Below, piece after piece: positions 42,877 to 51,072 of a stretch of 64,000 bases of DNA; position 1 is the first letter of the stretch, and each line of letters opens with the position of its first letter. The position numbers and the translations under genes were made by a program. Below the pieces are notes generated by a model that saw nothing but the letters and a program-made list of their open reading frames with translations, was not told the origin of the DNA and did not search any database. The DNA is from Novosphingobium sp. SG919 (GTDB lineage Bacteria > Pseudomonadota > Alphaproteobacteria > Sphingomonadales > Sphingomonadaceae). Where the stretch lies: assembly GCF_012932495.1 (NCBI RefSeq), contig NZ_JABCNG010000001.1, positions 2,046,001 to 2,110,000 of the forward strand. The letters are read 5' to 3'.

Positions 42877-43881
42877 ATGTTCCGATCACACCGCCTCCGC
42901 TCCGTCGCTCCGCTCGCCCTCGGCCTTGCCCAGATTGCGGCGTCGCCTCCGGCTGCGGCGCAATCCATGGCCCCGGATGGCTCCACCCCCGAACAGCAGG
43001 CGATTGTGGCCAAGGACAAGCCGTTTCGGGCACAACCACTCACGCTGGTCAGCATTCCCAAGCCCGCCGGCCGCCGCATTGCATTGTTCAACGGGCGCAA
43101 TCTCGATGGGTGGGATTCCTGGCTCGGCGTGCCCCAACCGATGATGACCTATGCCTTCACCAAGGACCGCCCGATCGGCCTCAACCGCGACGCCACCGGC
43201 GTTTTCAGCGTGGTGCAGGAAGACGGGCGCCCGGCGCTGCGCGTCAGCGGCAAGATCTTTGGCGCCTTGATCACCAAGGGCGACTATCACGCCTATCACC
43301 TGCATGCCGAATTCAAGTGGGGCACCTGGCAGCTCGGCACGATCCCGCGCAACAATGGCATTCTCTATCACGCCCATGGCCAGCAGGGCTCGTTCCTCAA
43401 GACCTGGAGCCCCTCGATCGAATTCGAACTCGTGCCACAGCACTTTGGCATGCTGTTGACCCCCGGCGATTCGAGCAAGGCAACCTCGTTCAATGATATC
43501 TTCTGGAACGTCAGCGCCCGCTCGACGGTCGGCAGCGATCGCACGATCCCCTATCCGTGGCGTCGCTTCATGCCTGATGGCACGCCGGCCGAGGTGGGCA
43601 ACGTCGCTTTCGATGTCGATGCCGCTTCCGACGCGGAACGCCCGCTGGGGCAGTGGAACACGATCGACCTCTACGTCGTCGGCGATGCCGCCGTGCACGT
43701 GGTCAACGGTGTCCCGGTTCTCGCGGCCACCGGCATGCGCACCCGCGCCACACCCGGTTCTCCCGCCCAGCCCCTCACGCACGGGCGCATCCAGTTGCAG
43801 TCTGAAGGCGCCGAAGCATTCTTTCGCAACGTCACGATCGAGCCGATCCGCCACCTGCCACGCGTGATCGCCAAGCGCTGA
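42877..43881 (+). CDS. DUF1080 / 3-keto-glycoside hydrolase family protein, secreted
   Basis: A 334-residue protein of the DUF1080 (3-keto-disaccharide hydrolase) family, a concanavalin-like beta-sandwich that cleaves glycosides already oxidised at C3. A signal peptide ends near AAA-QS (about residue 29), so the enzyme is periplasmic. Family landmarks are IALFNGRNLDGWDSW, DYHAYHLHAEFKWG, NNGILYHA and QWNTIDLYVVGDAAVHVVNG. The ATG at 42877 has AGGA 9 bases upstream. It sits beside C-glycoside deglycosidase and Gfo/Idh genes, the three enzyme types of the 3-keto-glycoside pathway. The precise substrate is unknown. Confidence 0.88.
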   Translation: MFRSHRLRSVAPLALGLAQIAASPPAAAQSMAPDGSTPEQQAIVAKDKPFRAQPLTLVSIPKPAGRRIALFNGRNLDGWDSWLGVPQPMMTYAFTKDRPIGLNRDATGVFSVVQEDGRPALRVSGKIFGALITKGDYHAYHLHAEFKWGTWQLGTIPRNNGILYHAHGQQGSFLKTWSPSIEFELVPQHFGMLLTPGDSSKATSFNDIFWNVSARSTVGSDRTIPYPWRRFMPDGTPAEVGNVAFDVDAASDAERPLGQWNTIDLYVVGDAAVHVVNGVPVLAATGMRTRATPGSPAQPLTHGRIQLQSEGAEAFFRNVTIEPIRHLPRVIAKR

Positions 43882-43895
43882 CAACGGCGGCACCG

Positions 43896-43943
43896 AAACA
43901 GAGAGGGGCTGGACATCGCGCGATGTCCAGCCCCTCTCTGTTT
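43896..43943. terminator. Perfect 48-base palindromic terminator
   Basis: Every base from 43896 to 43919 pairs with 43943 to 43920; the right part reads CGATGTCCAGCCCCTCTCTG and is followed by TTTT. It lies 14 bases after the DUF1080 stop and 56 bases before the convergent C-deglycosidase beta stop, so it can end transcription in both directions. Confidence 0.88.
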
Positions 43944-43999
43944 TCCGACGCCGTGTGCGGCCAACCCCCGGGCCCTGCAGTGCCCAGGGGCCAAGGCGG

Positions 44000-44407
44000 T
44001 CAGGGCAGGACGATCGTCAGCAGGCGGTTCCAAGGCATCGTGTGCGGCTGCAACTTGGGCGGGAAATAGGGATAGCGTACCCGGCAGCCCACGTAGACCT
44101 GGTGGATACCCGGTTCGAGACCGCCGGGCCGGGGCACGATGATCGTGGCAGGATCGCCCAGTTCCCAGCGCACGTCGGACGCCGCGCGCAGTTCTTCGAG
44201 CGAAAAGGTCTGCCCGTTCAGCGCGAACAGGTTGTTTTCATACCCAAAGCGTTCCCCGTCGACCGCCACGTCGACCCCGTCGAGCAGCGAGATGCGGAAG
44301 CCGCGGTAGTTGGGCGTGCGGATGCGGATTTCAAAGCCTTCGCGCGCATCGACGGGACCATAGTTCCTGAATCCCGTGCTCTGGATCGGCGCTTGTTCAA
44401 GCAACAT
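44000..44407 (-). CDS. C-glycoside deglycosidase beta-subunit-like protein (DUF6379)
   Basis: A 135-residue DUF6379 protein that resembles the beta subunit of C-glycoside deglycosidases (CarC/DgpC/DfgB-type). In known systems this small subunit pairs with a TIM-barrel alpha subunit to break the C-C bond of a 3-keto-C-glycoside by elimination. The N-terminus MLLEQAPIQSTGFRN and the GFRISLLDGVDVAVDGE segment resemble the family pattern. The ATG at 44407 is chosen over longer forms because AGGAA lies 7 bases upstream. It follows the alpha gene by 38 bases, so the pair is an operon. Confidence 0.85.
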   Translation of the reverse strand: MLLEQAPIQSTGFRNYGPVDAREGFEIRIRTPNYRGFRISLLDGVDVAVDGERFGYENNLFALNGQTFSLEELRAASDVRWELGDPATIIVPRPGGLEPGIHQVYVGCRVRYPYFPPKLQPHTMPWNRLLTIVLP

Positions 44408-44445
44408 GTGTGATTTCCTGTTATCTGGAGCGATGGATCGAGCGA

Positions 44446-45351
44446 TCAGGCCAGGCGGCCTTCGTCGAAATCCTTTTCGAGCTTGCGCATCAGCAACTGT
44501 TGCCGGCGAACCTGGTCGATCGCGACCCACGGATCGCGCACGCCTTCGTATTCGCTCGACAAGTAGCCGGAATACCCGGCGCGCTTGAGCGCCGAGATGA
44601 CCTTGGGCAGCGGGATATGCTCATCCTCCAGATCATCGTTGATATGGTGGAACTTGGCCTGGATGAACGCCACGTACTGGATGATATCGAGCAGTTCCTC
44701 GGGATTGACCTTGATGCCGTTCAGAAAGGCGGTGTCGAATTCGCGCATCTCGGGCGTTTCCTGCGGCCAGAACGGCAGCGGGCGATCCTGGAAAATGCCG
44801 AAATCGATCAGCAGCGCGAAATTCTTCGTGCCGGTGCGCTCGATGAACTGGATATAGTTCTGCGTCACGCGATGGCTGATCGGCGTAGGTGCATGAATTT
44901 CCGGGCAGATCACGATGTCGAGCTTGTGCGCCAGATCCAGCACGCGTTCGACCGCGCCTTCCCAGATCGGATCGGGATCGAGATCGGACGTCACCACGCC
45001 GAACTTCGGGCGCAGGAACTTGAAGCCCAGGCGATGGGCAAGCGTGAGGTCGCGCTCCAGTTCCCCCGCGCCTTCCTCGACCGTGAGATTGCGTTCAAGA
45101 TGCAGGCGCGTGTCCACCCAGGAACACATGTTGGTCGGTTCGAGCTGGTATTGGTCGAGCAGTCGAAACCAGGTGTCGAGCCATTGGCTCGACGGTTCGG
45201 GGTAGCCTTTCACATGCGCTTCGCCCAGTATCTCGATCCCGGTTGCACCGGTCCCGGCAACGGCATCAAAGCCTTCCTCAAGCCCCATGATCGTGCCGAA
45301 GTCATCGGTGTAACTGTAAAGCGAAACGCCATATTTGAACGAGGCTGTCAT
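44446..45351 (-). CDS. Sugar-phosphate isomerase/epimerase-fold C-glycoside deglycosidase alpha-subunit-like protein
   Basis: A 301-residue AP-endonuclease-2-like TIM barrel. The likely Mn-binding quartet is E151 (PEIHAP), D183 (LLIDFG), H235 or H236 (FHHIND) and E267 (SSEYEG). The fold, the size and the adjacent DUF6379 gene together match the alpha/beta C-glycoside deglycosidase arrangement. ATG 45351 follows GGGAG at 6 bases; the ATG at 45354 is too close. It is first in a minus-strand operon, and its promoter carries an operator-like palindrome. Another xylose-isomerase-like function, such as a 3-keto-sugar isomerase, remains possible. Confidence 0.84.
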   Translation of the reverse strand: MTASFKYGVSLYSYTDDFGTIMGLEEGFDAVAGTGATGIEILGEAHVKGYPEPSSQWLDTWFRLLDQYQLEPTNMCSWVDTRLHLERNLTVEEGAGELERDLTLAHRLGFKFLRPKFGVVTSDLDPDPIWEGAVERVLDLAHKLDIVICPEIHAPTPISHRVTQNYIQFIERTGTKNFALLIDFGIFQDRPLPFWPQETPEMREFDTAFLNGIKVNPEELLDIIQYVAFIQAKFHHINDDLEDEHIPLPKVISALKRAGYSGYLSSEYEGVRDPWVAIDQVRRQQLLMRKLEKDFDEGRLA

Positions 45352-45433
45352 CATCAACTCCCTGGGCCCGTGTCGAGCCCCGTGTTCCCTGGTCCCGCTC
45401 CATGCCGATGGACGGGTGACCCTGAGCGTCATT

Positions 45434-45446
45434 TAATCGGCGATCA
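45434..45446. promoter_or_regulatory. Operator-like palindrome, copy 5 (C-deglycosidase operon)
   Basis: TAATCGGCGATCA lies 83 bases upstream of the alpha-subunit start. It fits TNATC(A/G)N(T/C)GATNA with one weaker half. Confidence 0.55.
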
Positions 45447-45509
45447 AATTTACTGCAAGGCTTTTGAATCCAACGAACGCAGCAGGATCCTGGACAAACC
45501 AGTTGCATT

Positions 45510-45522
45510 CAATCAATGATCA
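45510..45522. promoter_or_regulatory. Operator-like palindrome, copy 6 (UPF0303-Gfo/Idh operon)
   Basis: CAATCAATGATCA followed by GATA lies 45 bases before the UPF0303 gene. The first base differs from the consensus; the ATCA and TGAT cores are exact. Confidence 0.55.
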
Positions 45523-45566
45523 GATAACGGCTGCCCGGACCGGGACGGGTACCAAGGGGACCAAGC

Positions 45567-46073
45567 ATGGACGAGCCACACCACGATAGCGACCTGGCCA
45601 TCGCGCGGATCGAAGCAGAAGTCGCGGCGCTCGAACTGGCGCATTTCGACCTGGACGATGCCTGGTGGCTGGGCTGCTATCTGCGCGAGCGCGCCGCGCG
45701 CGAAAACCTGCCCATCGCCATCGAGATCCGCCGTGGCGTGGCCACGCTGTTCGCCTGCCTCCTGCCCGGCGCCTCGGCCGACAACAGCGAATGGCTTCGC
45801 CGCAAGCTGGCGCTGGTGATGCGTTTCGAACGCTGCACGTATGCCCTGGGCCTCACCTTCCGGCGCGAGCCCGGCCTGTTCGAACGCCATGGTCTCGATC
45901 TGCGGGATCACATCGCGGACGGCGGCGGCGTGCCGATCCGCCTTGCCGGCACTGGAACGATCGGCGCGCTGGGCATCAGCGGGCTGCCGCAGGAAGACGA
46001 TCATCGCCTGGCGATCGAGGCGCTTGGCGCGCTGCGCGCCCATCAGGCCAGCTGCGAAAGGACCATGGCATGA
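45567..46073 (+). CDS. UPF0303 (HbpS/GlcG-fold) family protein
   Basis: A 168-residue UPF0303/YBR137W-like protein of the HbpS-GlcG fold. Landmarks are ALELAHFDLDDAWWLGCYLRERA, IEIRRGVATLFACLLPG and the conserved middle SEWLRRKLALVMRFERCTYALGL. The domain has been linked to haem or cobalamin binding and to oligomeric chaperone-like roles, but its job is unknown. Its stop overlaps the first Gfo/Idh gene as ATGA, so the two are co-translated. This places it in the glycoside operon. Confidence 0.82.
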   Translation: MDEPHHDSDLAIARIEAEVAALELAHFDLDDAWWLGCYLRERAARENLPIAIEIRRGVATLFACLLPGASADNSEWLRRKLALVMRFERCTYALGLTFRREPGLFERHGLDLRDHIADGGGVPIRLAGTGTIGALGISGLPQEDDHRLAIEALGALRAHQASCERTMA

Positions 46074-47095
46074 GCACGGTTCGTTGGGGCATCCTTGGCC
46101 CCGGCACGATCGCCCGCGAATTCTTCCGCAGTGCCGCTGCCTGCGCGTCAGGCGCAGTCGTCGCAGTCGCATCGCGTTCGCCCGATCACGAGCGGCTCGG
46201 GCGCGCGTTTCCCGGCGCTCGGGTGTTCGACGATTACGAGGAACTCCTCGCCGATCCTGGCATCGATGCGATCTATATCGCAACGCCCCACCCTTTCCAC
46301 GCGCGCTGGGCCATCGCCGCTGCCGCGAAGGGCAAGCACGTGCTGAGCGAAAAGCCGATGGCGATGAACGGGGCGGAAGCCCGCGCAATGGTTACGGCTG
46401 CCCGCGCCAACGATACGTTCCTGGCCGAAGCCTACATGTACCGCCACCACCCGCTCACCACGTTCCTGCTCGATCTTGTACGCGGCGGCACGATCGGTGA
46501 CGTCGTCCTGATCAAGTCCAGCTTTGGCTTTGCCCATCCCACCGGCGGCGCCGATCATCGCCTGTTCGCCAAGGACCTGGGCGGCGGGGCGATCCTCGAC
46601 GTCGGCGGCTACCCGGTGACGATGGCCTGCCTGATTGCCGGCTATCGCGAGGCCGACCGCGCCGTGCAGCCGGTTTCCCTCAGTGCGGAGGGGCTGATCG
46701 GCCCGACCGGGGTGGACGAAGTATCCAGCGCCCTGCTGCGCTTTGCCAATGGTATCGTCGCGCAGGTTTCGTGCTCGATCGCACTCGTTCAGGACAACGT
46801 GCTTTCGATCATCGGCACCCGTGGCCGTCTCGAAGTGGACGACTTCTGGTTCGGCACAGGGGTGACCGGCGGCACCAAGATCGTGCGGCACGTGGCCAAC
46901 GATGGCACCATCGAGGAATTGCCGCTGACCGAACCGCGCGATCTTTACAGTTTCCAGTTCGATGCCTGCAACGCCGCGATCACCGCAGGCCGCCGTGAAC
47001 TGTCCTATCCGCAGTTGGACCTGGCCAGCAGCATCGCCACGGCCGACATCCTCGATCAGTGGCTGGCGGCCGTTCACGGCACCGCCGCGACATAG
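46070..47095 (+). CDS. Gfo/Idh/MocA-family oxidoreductase
   Basis: A 341-residue NAD(P)-dependent sugar oxidoreductase. The N-terminal Rossmann motif WGILGPGTIAREF is at about 5-17, the EKP motif is in SEKPMAMN, and the alpha/beta C-terminal domain holds GGAILDVGGYPV. In related systems a Gfo/Idh enzyme oxidises the 3-OH of a glycoside to start its cleavage or reverses that on free sugars. No signal or Tat motif is seen, so it is cytosolic. The ATG overlaps the UPF0303 stop as ATGA. Confidence 0.9.
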   Translation: MSTVRWGILGPGTIAREFFRSAAACASGAVVAVASRSPDHERLGRAFPGARVFDDYEELLADPGIDAIYIATPHPFHARWAIAAAAKGKHVLSEKPMAMNGAEARAMVTAARANDTFLAEAYMYRHHPLTTFLLDLVRGGTIGDVVLIKSSFGFAHPTGGADHRLFAKDLGGGAILDVGGYPVTMACLIAGYREADRAVQPVSLSAEGLIGPTGVDEVSSALLRFANGIVAQVSCSIALVQDNVLSIIGTRGRLEVDDFWFGTGVTGGTKIVRHVANDGTIEELPLTEPRDLYSFQFDACNAAITAGRRELSYPQLDLASSIATADILDQWLAAVHGTAAT

Positions 47096-47117
47096 ACGCG
47101 GCCCTCGGAGGAAAGCC

Positions 47118-48161
47118 ATGTCAAGAATACTGGGTGTCGGGATTATCGGCACCGGGCCGGTCACCCAGGGGCTTCATCTGCCCACCCTGTTGCGCCTGCG
47201 CGACCGGTTTCGCGTGGCTCACATCGCCGGCCGCACCGCATCGACCACCGCGCATGTCGCCGCGTGGCACGGCGCGCGGGCCGGTACCGACGTGGACGCC
47301 CTGCTGGCCGATCCGGCGGTTGAGGTGGTCGCGATCAATTCGCCGTCCGACCTTCATGCCGACCATGCGATCGCCGCGCTGGAGGCAGGCAAGGCGGTGC
47401 TGGTGGAAAAGCCGCTCGCCACCTCCGCTGGCGACGCGCAACGTATTCTCGACTGCGCGCGGCGCACCGGTGGCCATGTCCAGGTCGGCACGATGCATGT
47501 CTACGATCCGGCATGGCAGGCGGCACTGGCACGGCATCGCGATCACATGGCGGCGGCCACGATGATCCGCTCCACCATCGTGCTGCCGCCCAATCCCTTG
47601 TTCGAAGACTGGTCCGGCCAGATTATCGGCCGCAAGGGCTATCCGCCGCCGTTCGATCTCTCTGTGGCGCCGGTGCGGGCGGCGATCATGCGCGCCACGA
47701 TCATCGGGCTGGCGGTGCACGAACTGCCGCTGATCCGGGAAATCGTGCCGGACTGGGGCGATCTGCGCGTGCTGTCGGCCCGGCCGCTGCCCCCCTTCGC
47801 CTACGATATCCATCTCGCCGTCGGCGGGCGCCTGGTCCAGTTGACCGCAACGCTTCACACCCACCGCTGGTCGGAATGGTCGATGGCCTTTCTTGGCGCG
47901 GACGCTGAAGTGCGCGTGGATTTCACCCCATCGTATGTGCCCGCGGGATCGGGCCGGGTTACGCTGGTTTCTGAAAGTGGGACGGCGATCGTTCCGCCGG
48001 TCACGGCCAATGGCTATCTCGCCCAATGGGTCCAGCTTCACGACGTGGTCTGCGCTGGCGCCGCGCCGCTGCACGGCCTCGCCGCAGCGGTCGACGACAT
48101 CGACCTGGCCCTGACCTTGGCCGACCGGTGCAGCGCCTGGGCCATGGAGCACGCCGCATGA
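47118..48161 (+). CDS. Gfo/Idh/MocA-family oxidoreductase
   Basis: A 347-residue second Gfo/Idh enzyme. The nucleotide motif GVGIIGTGPVTQG is at about 6-18, EKP in VEKPLATS, and the C-terminal part includes VAPVRAAIMRATIIGLAVHELPLIREIV. It is sequence-divergent from the neighbouring Gfo/Idh, so the two likely act on different substrates or steps. GGAGG with AAAGCC precedes the ATG at 47118. It is coupled to the next gene by an ATGA overlap. Confidence 0.89.
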   Translation: MSRILGVGIIGTGPVTQGLHLPTLLRLRDRFRVAHIAGRTASTTAHVAAWHGARAGTDVDALLADPAVEVVAINSPSDLHADHAIAALEAGKAVLVEKPLATSAGDAQRILDCARRTGGHVQVGTMHVYDPAWQAALARHRDHMAAATMIRSTIVLPPNPLFEDWSGQIIGRKGYPPPFDLSVAPVRAAIMRATIIGLAVHELPLIREIVPDWGDLRVLSARPLPPFAYDIHLAVGGRLVQLTATLHTHRWSEWSMAFLGADAEVRVDFTPSYVPAGSGRVTLVSESGTAIVPPVTANGYLAQWVQLHDVVCAGAAPLHGLAAAVDDIDLALTLADRCSAWAMEHAA

Positions 48162-48964
48162 CAGCTTACCACCCCATTCTCGTCGGTGCCGACACCGGAA
48201 CCGACCACGTCCTGGCGACCGTTATTGCCAGCCTGCCCGACACGCTGGCCCTGGCCGCAAATGGGCAACCTCCACAGGCACGGGCGATCAGCGGCGGCGG
48301 TGACTGGTGCGCGGCTGTCCTGGCCGCGCTTGCCCATGGCACCCGGGGCATCGTGCTCGATCGCCCCCGCCCGGCACCGGCCACTGCAATCGCGCAGGTC
48401 CGCGCGGCCGCCCAGGCACAAGGTGCAACGGTCGTTGTGCGCGGCCAATGGTCGTCGCACGCCACGGTCGCGCAGTTGCGCTCGGCCGCCGGTGCGGACG
48501 AGGCACCGGTCCTGATCGATTGCATGACGACCGGCCGCTCTGCCCGGTCGCACGCGCTGGCCCTGTTCGACCAGTTGCACTTTGTCACGACGCTTGTGGG
48601 CCCGGTGGAGCACGTGGTGACCGAGAGCGCCATGCCCAATGCCACGATCGCGCGTGGACGGCTTGCCGGCGCCGGTGCCCAGATCGCATTCACGGCGGTC
48701 GAAACGCCCGGCCAGCTGACCTGCGACCTGCGCATACACAGCCTGGATCGCATGCGCCGGATCGTGCTTCCCGATAGCAGCGAATGGGACCCGGCCCTGG
48801 CCGTGGTCGCCACGCGCGAGGGGGAGCTATCGCTTCCCGCGCATTACGAAAGCGCCGATCGCGCGGCCTGGCTGCGTCTTGCCGGCCTGATCGACAGCGC
48901 CGGCGGCAACACCGATGATCTCGCCACCCTCGCCCAGATCGCGCGCCATATCGAGGCGACTTGA
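48158..48964 (+). CDS. Hypothetical protein, possible degenerate Gfo/Idh relative
   Basis: A 268-residue protein that I do not recognise confidently. It has no GxGxxG. A central HGTRGIVLDRPRP could be a remnant of the GKxVLVEKP segment of Gfo/Idh proteins, and LFDQLHFVTTLVGPVEHVVTES resembles the start of their second domain. There are no signal peptide or membrane segments. It overlaps the second Gfo/Idh stop as ATGA, which argues for a real gene with a role in the same operon, possibly as an accessory or inactive partner. Function is open. Confidence 0.72.
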   Translation: MTAYHPILVGADTGTDHVLATVIASLPDTLALAANGQPPQARAISGGGDWCAAVLAALAHGTRGIVLDRPRPAPATAIAQVRAAAQAQGATVVVRGQWSSHATVAQLRSAAGADEAPVLIDCMTTGRSARSHALALFDQLHFVTTLVGPVEHVVTESAMPNATIARGRLAGAGAQIAFTAVETPGQLTCDLRIHSLDRMRRIVLPDSSEWDPALAVVATREGELSLPAHYESADRAAWLRLAGLIDSAGGNTDDLATLAQIARHIEAT

Positions 48965-49022
48965 CGATCGCGCCCATCGCCGCCTCAGCCGCCCTGGTCG
49001 GGGCGGCCCGGGCCATACCCGG

Positions 49023-49595
49023 TCAGTAATTGAACGCGTTGTACGAGTTGCACTTGAAGATCGACGTGACCGAGTTTAGCAGGACGGCCAGCTTGCCGAT
49101 CTGCACCGACGGTGACGTCGCCATATAGACGATATCCAGGTCGCGCATCTGGAAGTTTTGCGCCAGCAGCATGCCTTCGGCCGATCGGAAGTCCACATGG
49201 TAGACCACTGGCACGGTGTCGCCCAGGGTCAGGTAGTCGGGCAGCGGTGCGGTCCGCAGGCGCGCCGCGATATCCGCGCGTTCGTACCGCAAGACATAGA
49301 CGCCATAAGGGTCGGCCTGCCGATCGGCGAGGCCGCCGCCATTGCAGATCGCCTCGGCCAAAGTCAGCCGCGCCTTGCCGAAGAACACCTCGCTCTGCTT
49401 GTTGGTGCCGCCCAGCATGACCACGCTTTGCGGTTCGTGGTCCAGGGTGACAAGATCGCCGGGACGCAGGAAAATGTTCTGCGTCGGATCGCGCGGCACG
49501 GCGGCCATGCACAGCGACCGTACCTGGCCGCCGCGCGTCAATTGCACAAGCATGTCGCGCGCCTTGCCGGTGGTGCCCGAACGCCAATCGCTCAG
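49023..49595 (-). pseudogene. Truncated polysaccharide export protein (Wza/KpsD-like), C-terminal remnant
   Basis: A 190-residue open fragment matching the C-terminal SLBB part of an outer-membrane polysaccharide export protein: LSDWRSGTTGKARDMLVQLT, NIFLRPGDLVTLDHE and LAEAICNGGGLADRQADP. An intact protein would have an additional N-terminal export domain and a lipoprotein signal, both absent. It begins 4 bases inside the semialdehyde dehydrogenase stop region on the same strand, in another frame, without a start. This suggests an old recombination that cut an export gene. A few in-frame starts exist, so a short product is possible. Confidence 0.72.
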
Positions 49596-51061
49596 AGGCC
49601 GCCCAGCGCGACGTATTTCGTCTCCAGGTATTCCTCGATGCCAACTTGCGCGCCTTCCCGGCCGAGCCCGGAAGCCTTGACCCCGCCGAACGGGGCGACT
49701 TCGGTGGAGATCAAGCCTTCGTTTACCCCAACCATGCCGAATTCGAGCGCCTCCACGACACGGAAAATGAGGCCGACGTCGCGCGCGCAGACATAGGCAG
49801 CAAGGCCAAAGGGCGTATCGTTGGCCAAGGCCAAGGCCTCGTCCTCGGTTTCGAAGCGGAACACCGGGGCGACCGGCCCGAAGGTTTCCTCGCCGAATAT
49901 CCTGGCTTCGCGTGGCACATCGGCCAGCACGGTGGGCTCGAAGAAATTGCCGCCCAGCCGGTGGCGCTTGCCGCCTGCGGCCACGCTCGCCCCCCTGGCA
50001 ACGGCGTCGGCAATGTGCTCCTCCACTTTGGCAAGCGCGGCTTCGTCGATCAGCGGGCCGATGGCGGCATCGGGTTGCGTTCCAGCGGCCACTTTGAGCC
50101 GCGCGGTCTCCTCTGCCAACCGCGCGACAAATGCGTCGTGAATCCCAGCCTGCACCAGGAAGCGGTTTGCACCGATGCACGATTGGCCACTGTTGCGATA
50201 CTTGGCCACCAGCGCCGCCTTGATGGCGCCTTCCAGGTCGGCATCGTCAAACACGATGAACGGCGCGTTGCCGCCCAGTTCCATGCTGGTCCGCTTGATC
50301 GAAGGCGCGCACTGTTGCAGCAGTTTCGCGCCGATTTCGGTCGATCCGGTGAACGACAGCTTGCGCACGAGCGGGCTGGCGGTCAATTCCGCACCGATCG
50401 CGCCTGCACTGCCGGTGACGATGTTGCACACCCCGGCCGGCAGTCCCGCGCGCTCGGCCAGCACACCCAGCGCCAGCGCGGTAAGCGGCGTCTGGCTGGC
50501 CGGCTTGATCACGCCCGTGCATCCGGCAGCCCAGCCCGGCCCCGCCTTGCGCGTGATCATCGCGGCAGGGAAATTCCACGGCGTAATCGCGGCAAAGACG
50601 CCCACTGGCGCCTTCTGCACCAAGATGCGGCGGCCGTGCAGGTTCTGCGGGATGACCTGCCCGTTGACCCGCTTCGCTTCTTCGGAAAACCACTCGATGA
50701 AACTGGCTGCATAGAGAACCTCGCCCCGCCCCTCGGCCAGGGGCTTGCCCTGCTCCGAGGTGATGAGCAGCGCCAAGTCATCGATGTTCGCGATCATCAG
50801 ATCGAACAGCCGGCGCAGGATGGCCGCGCGATCCTTGGCCAGCGCCGCACGCCACGCGGGCAGCGCACGCGCCGCCGCATCGATCGCGCGCCGCGTTTCG
50901 GCCGCGCCACCCTTGGGCACGCGGGCGATCAGCGCGCCGGTGGCGGGATTGCGCACCTCGATCGTCTCGCCACAGTCGGCGCCGATCCACTGGCCATCCA
51001 CCAGCATCGCCTGCCGCAGGAGCGTGGCATCCTTGAGCGGCAGCACAGTGAGCTTGTCCAT
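49592..51061 (-). CDS. Succinate-semialdehyde/alpha-ketoglutarate-semialdehyde-type dehydrogenase
   Basis: A 489-residue ALDH of the GabD class. The catalytic cysteine is in SGQSCIGANR, the glutamate in MELGGNAPF, the cofactor loop is FTGSTEIG, and the ITPWNFP and SGLGREGAQVGIEEY ends are standard. A GTG at 51076 is in frame, but ATG 51061 after AAGGAG is preferred. It is the last gene of an operon with a DapA-like enzyme and an OCD-like reductase, a mix that typically converts a keto-acid to a semialdehyde and then to 2-oxoglutarate or succinate. Confidence 0.9.
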   Translation of the reverse strand: MDKLTVLPLKDATLLRQAMLVDGQWIGADCGETIEVRNPATGALIARVPKGGAAETRRAIDAAARALPAWRAALAKDRAAILRRLFDLMIANIDDLALLITSEQGKPLAEGRGEVLYAASFIEWFSEEAKRVNGQVIPQNLHGRRILVQKAPVGVFAAITPWNFPAAMITRKAGPGWAAGCTGVIKPASQTPLTALALGVLAERAGLPAGVCNIVTGSAGAIGAELTASPLVRKLSFTGSTEIGAKLLQQCAPSIKRTSMELGGNAPFIVFDDADLEGAIKAALVAKYRNSGQSCIGANRFLVQAGIHDAFVARLAEETARLKVAAGTQPDAAIGPLIDEAALAKVEEHIADAVARGASVAAGGKRHRLGGNFFEPTVLADVPREARIFGEETFGPVAPVFRFETEDEALALANDTPFGLAAYVCARDVGLIFRVVEALEFGMVGVNEGLISTEVAPFGGVKASGLGREGAQVGIEEYLETKYVALGGL

Positions 51062-51072
51062 AAGGGCTCCTT

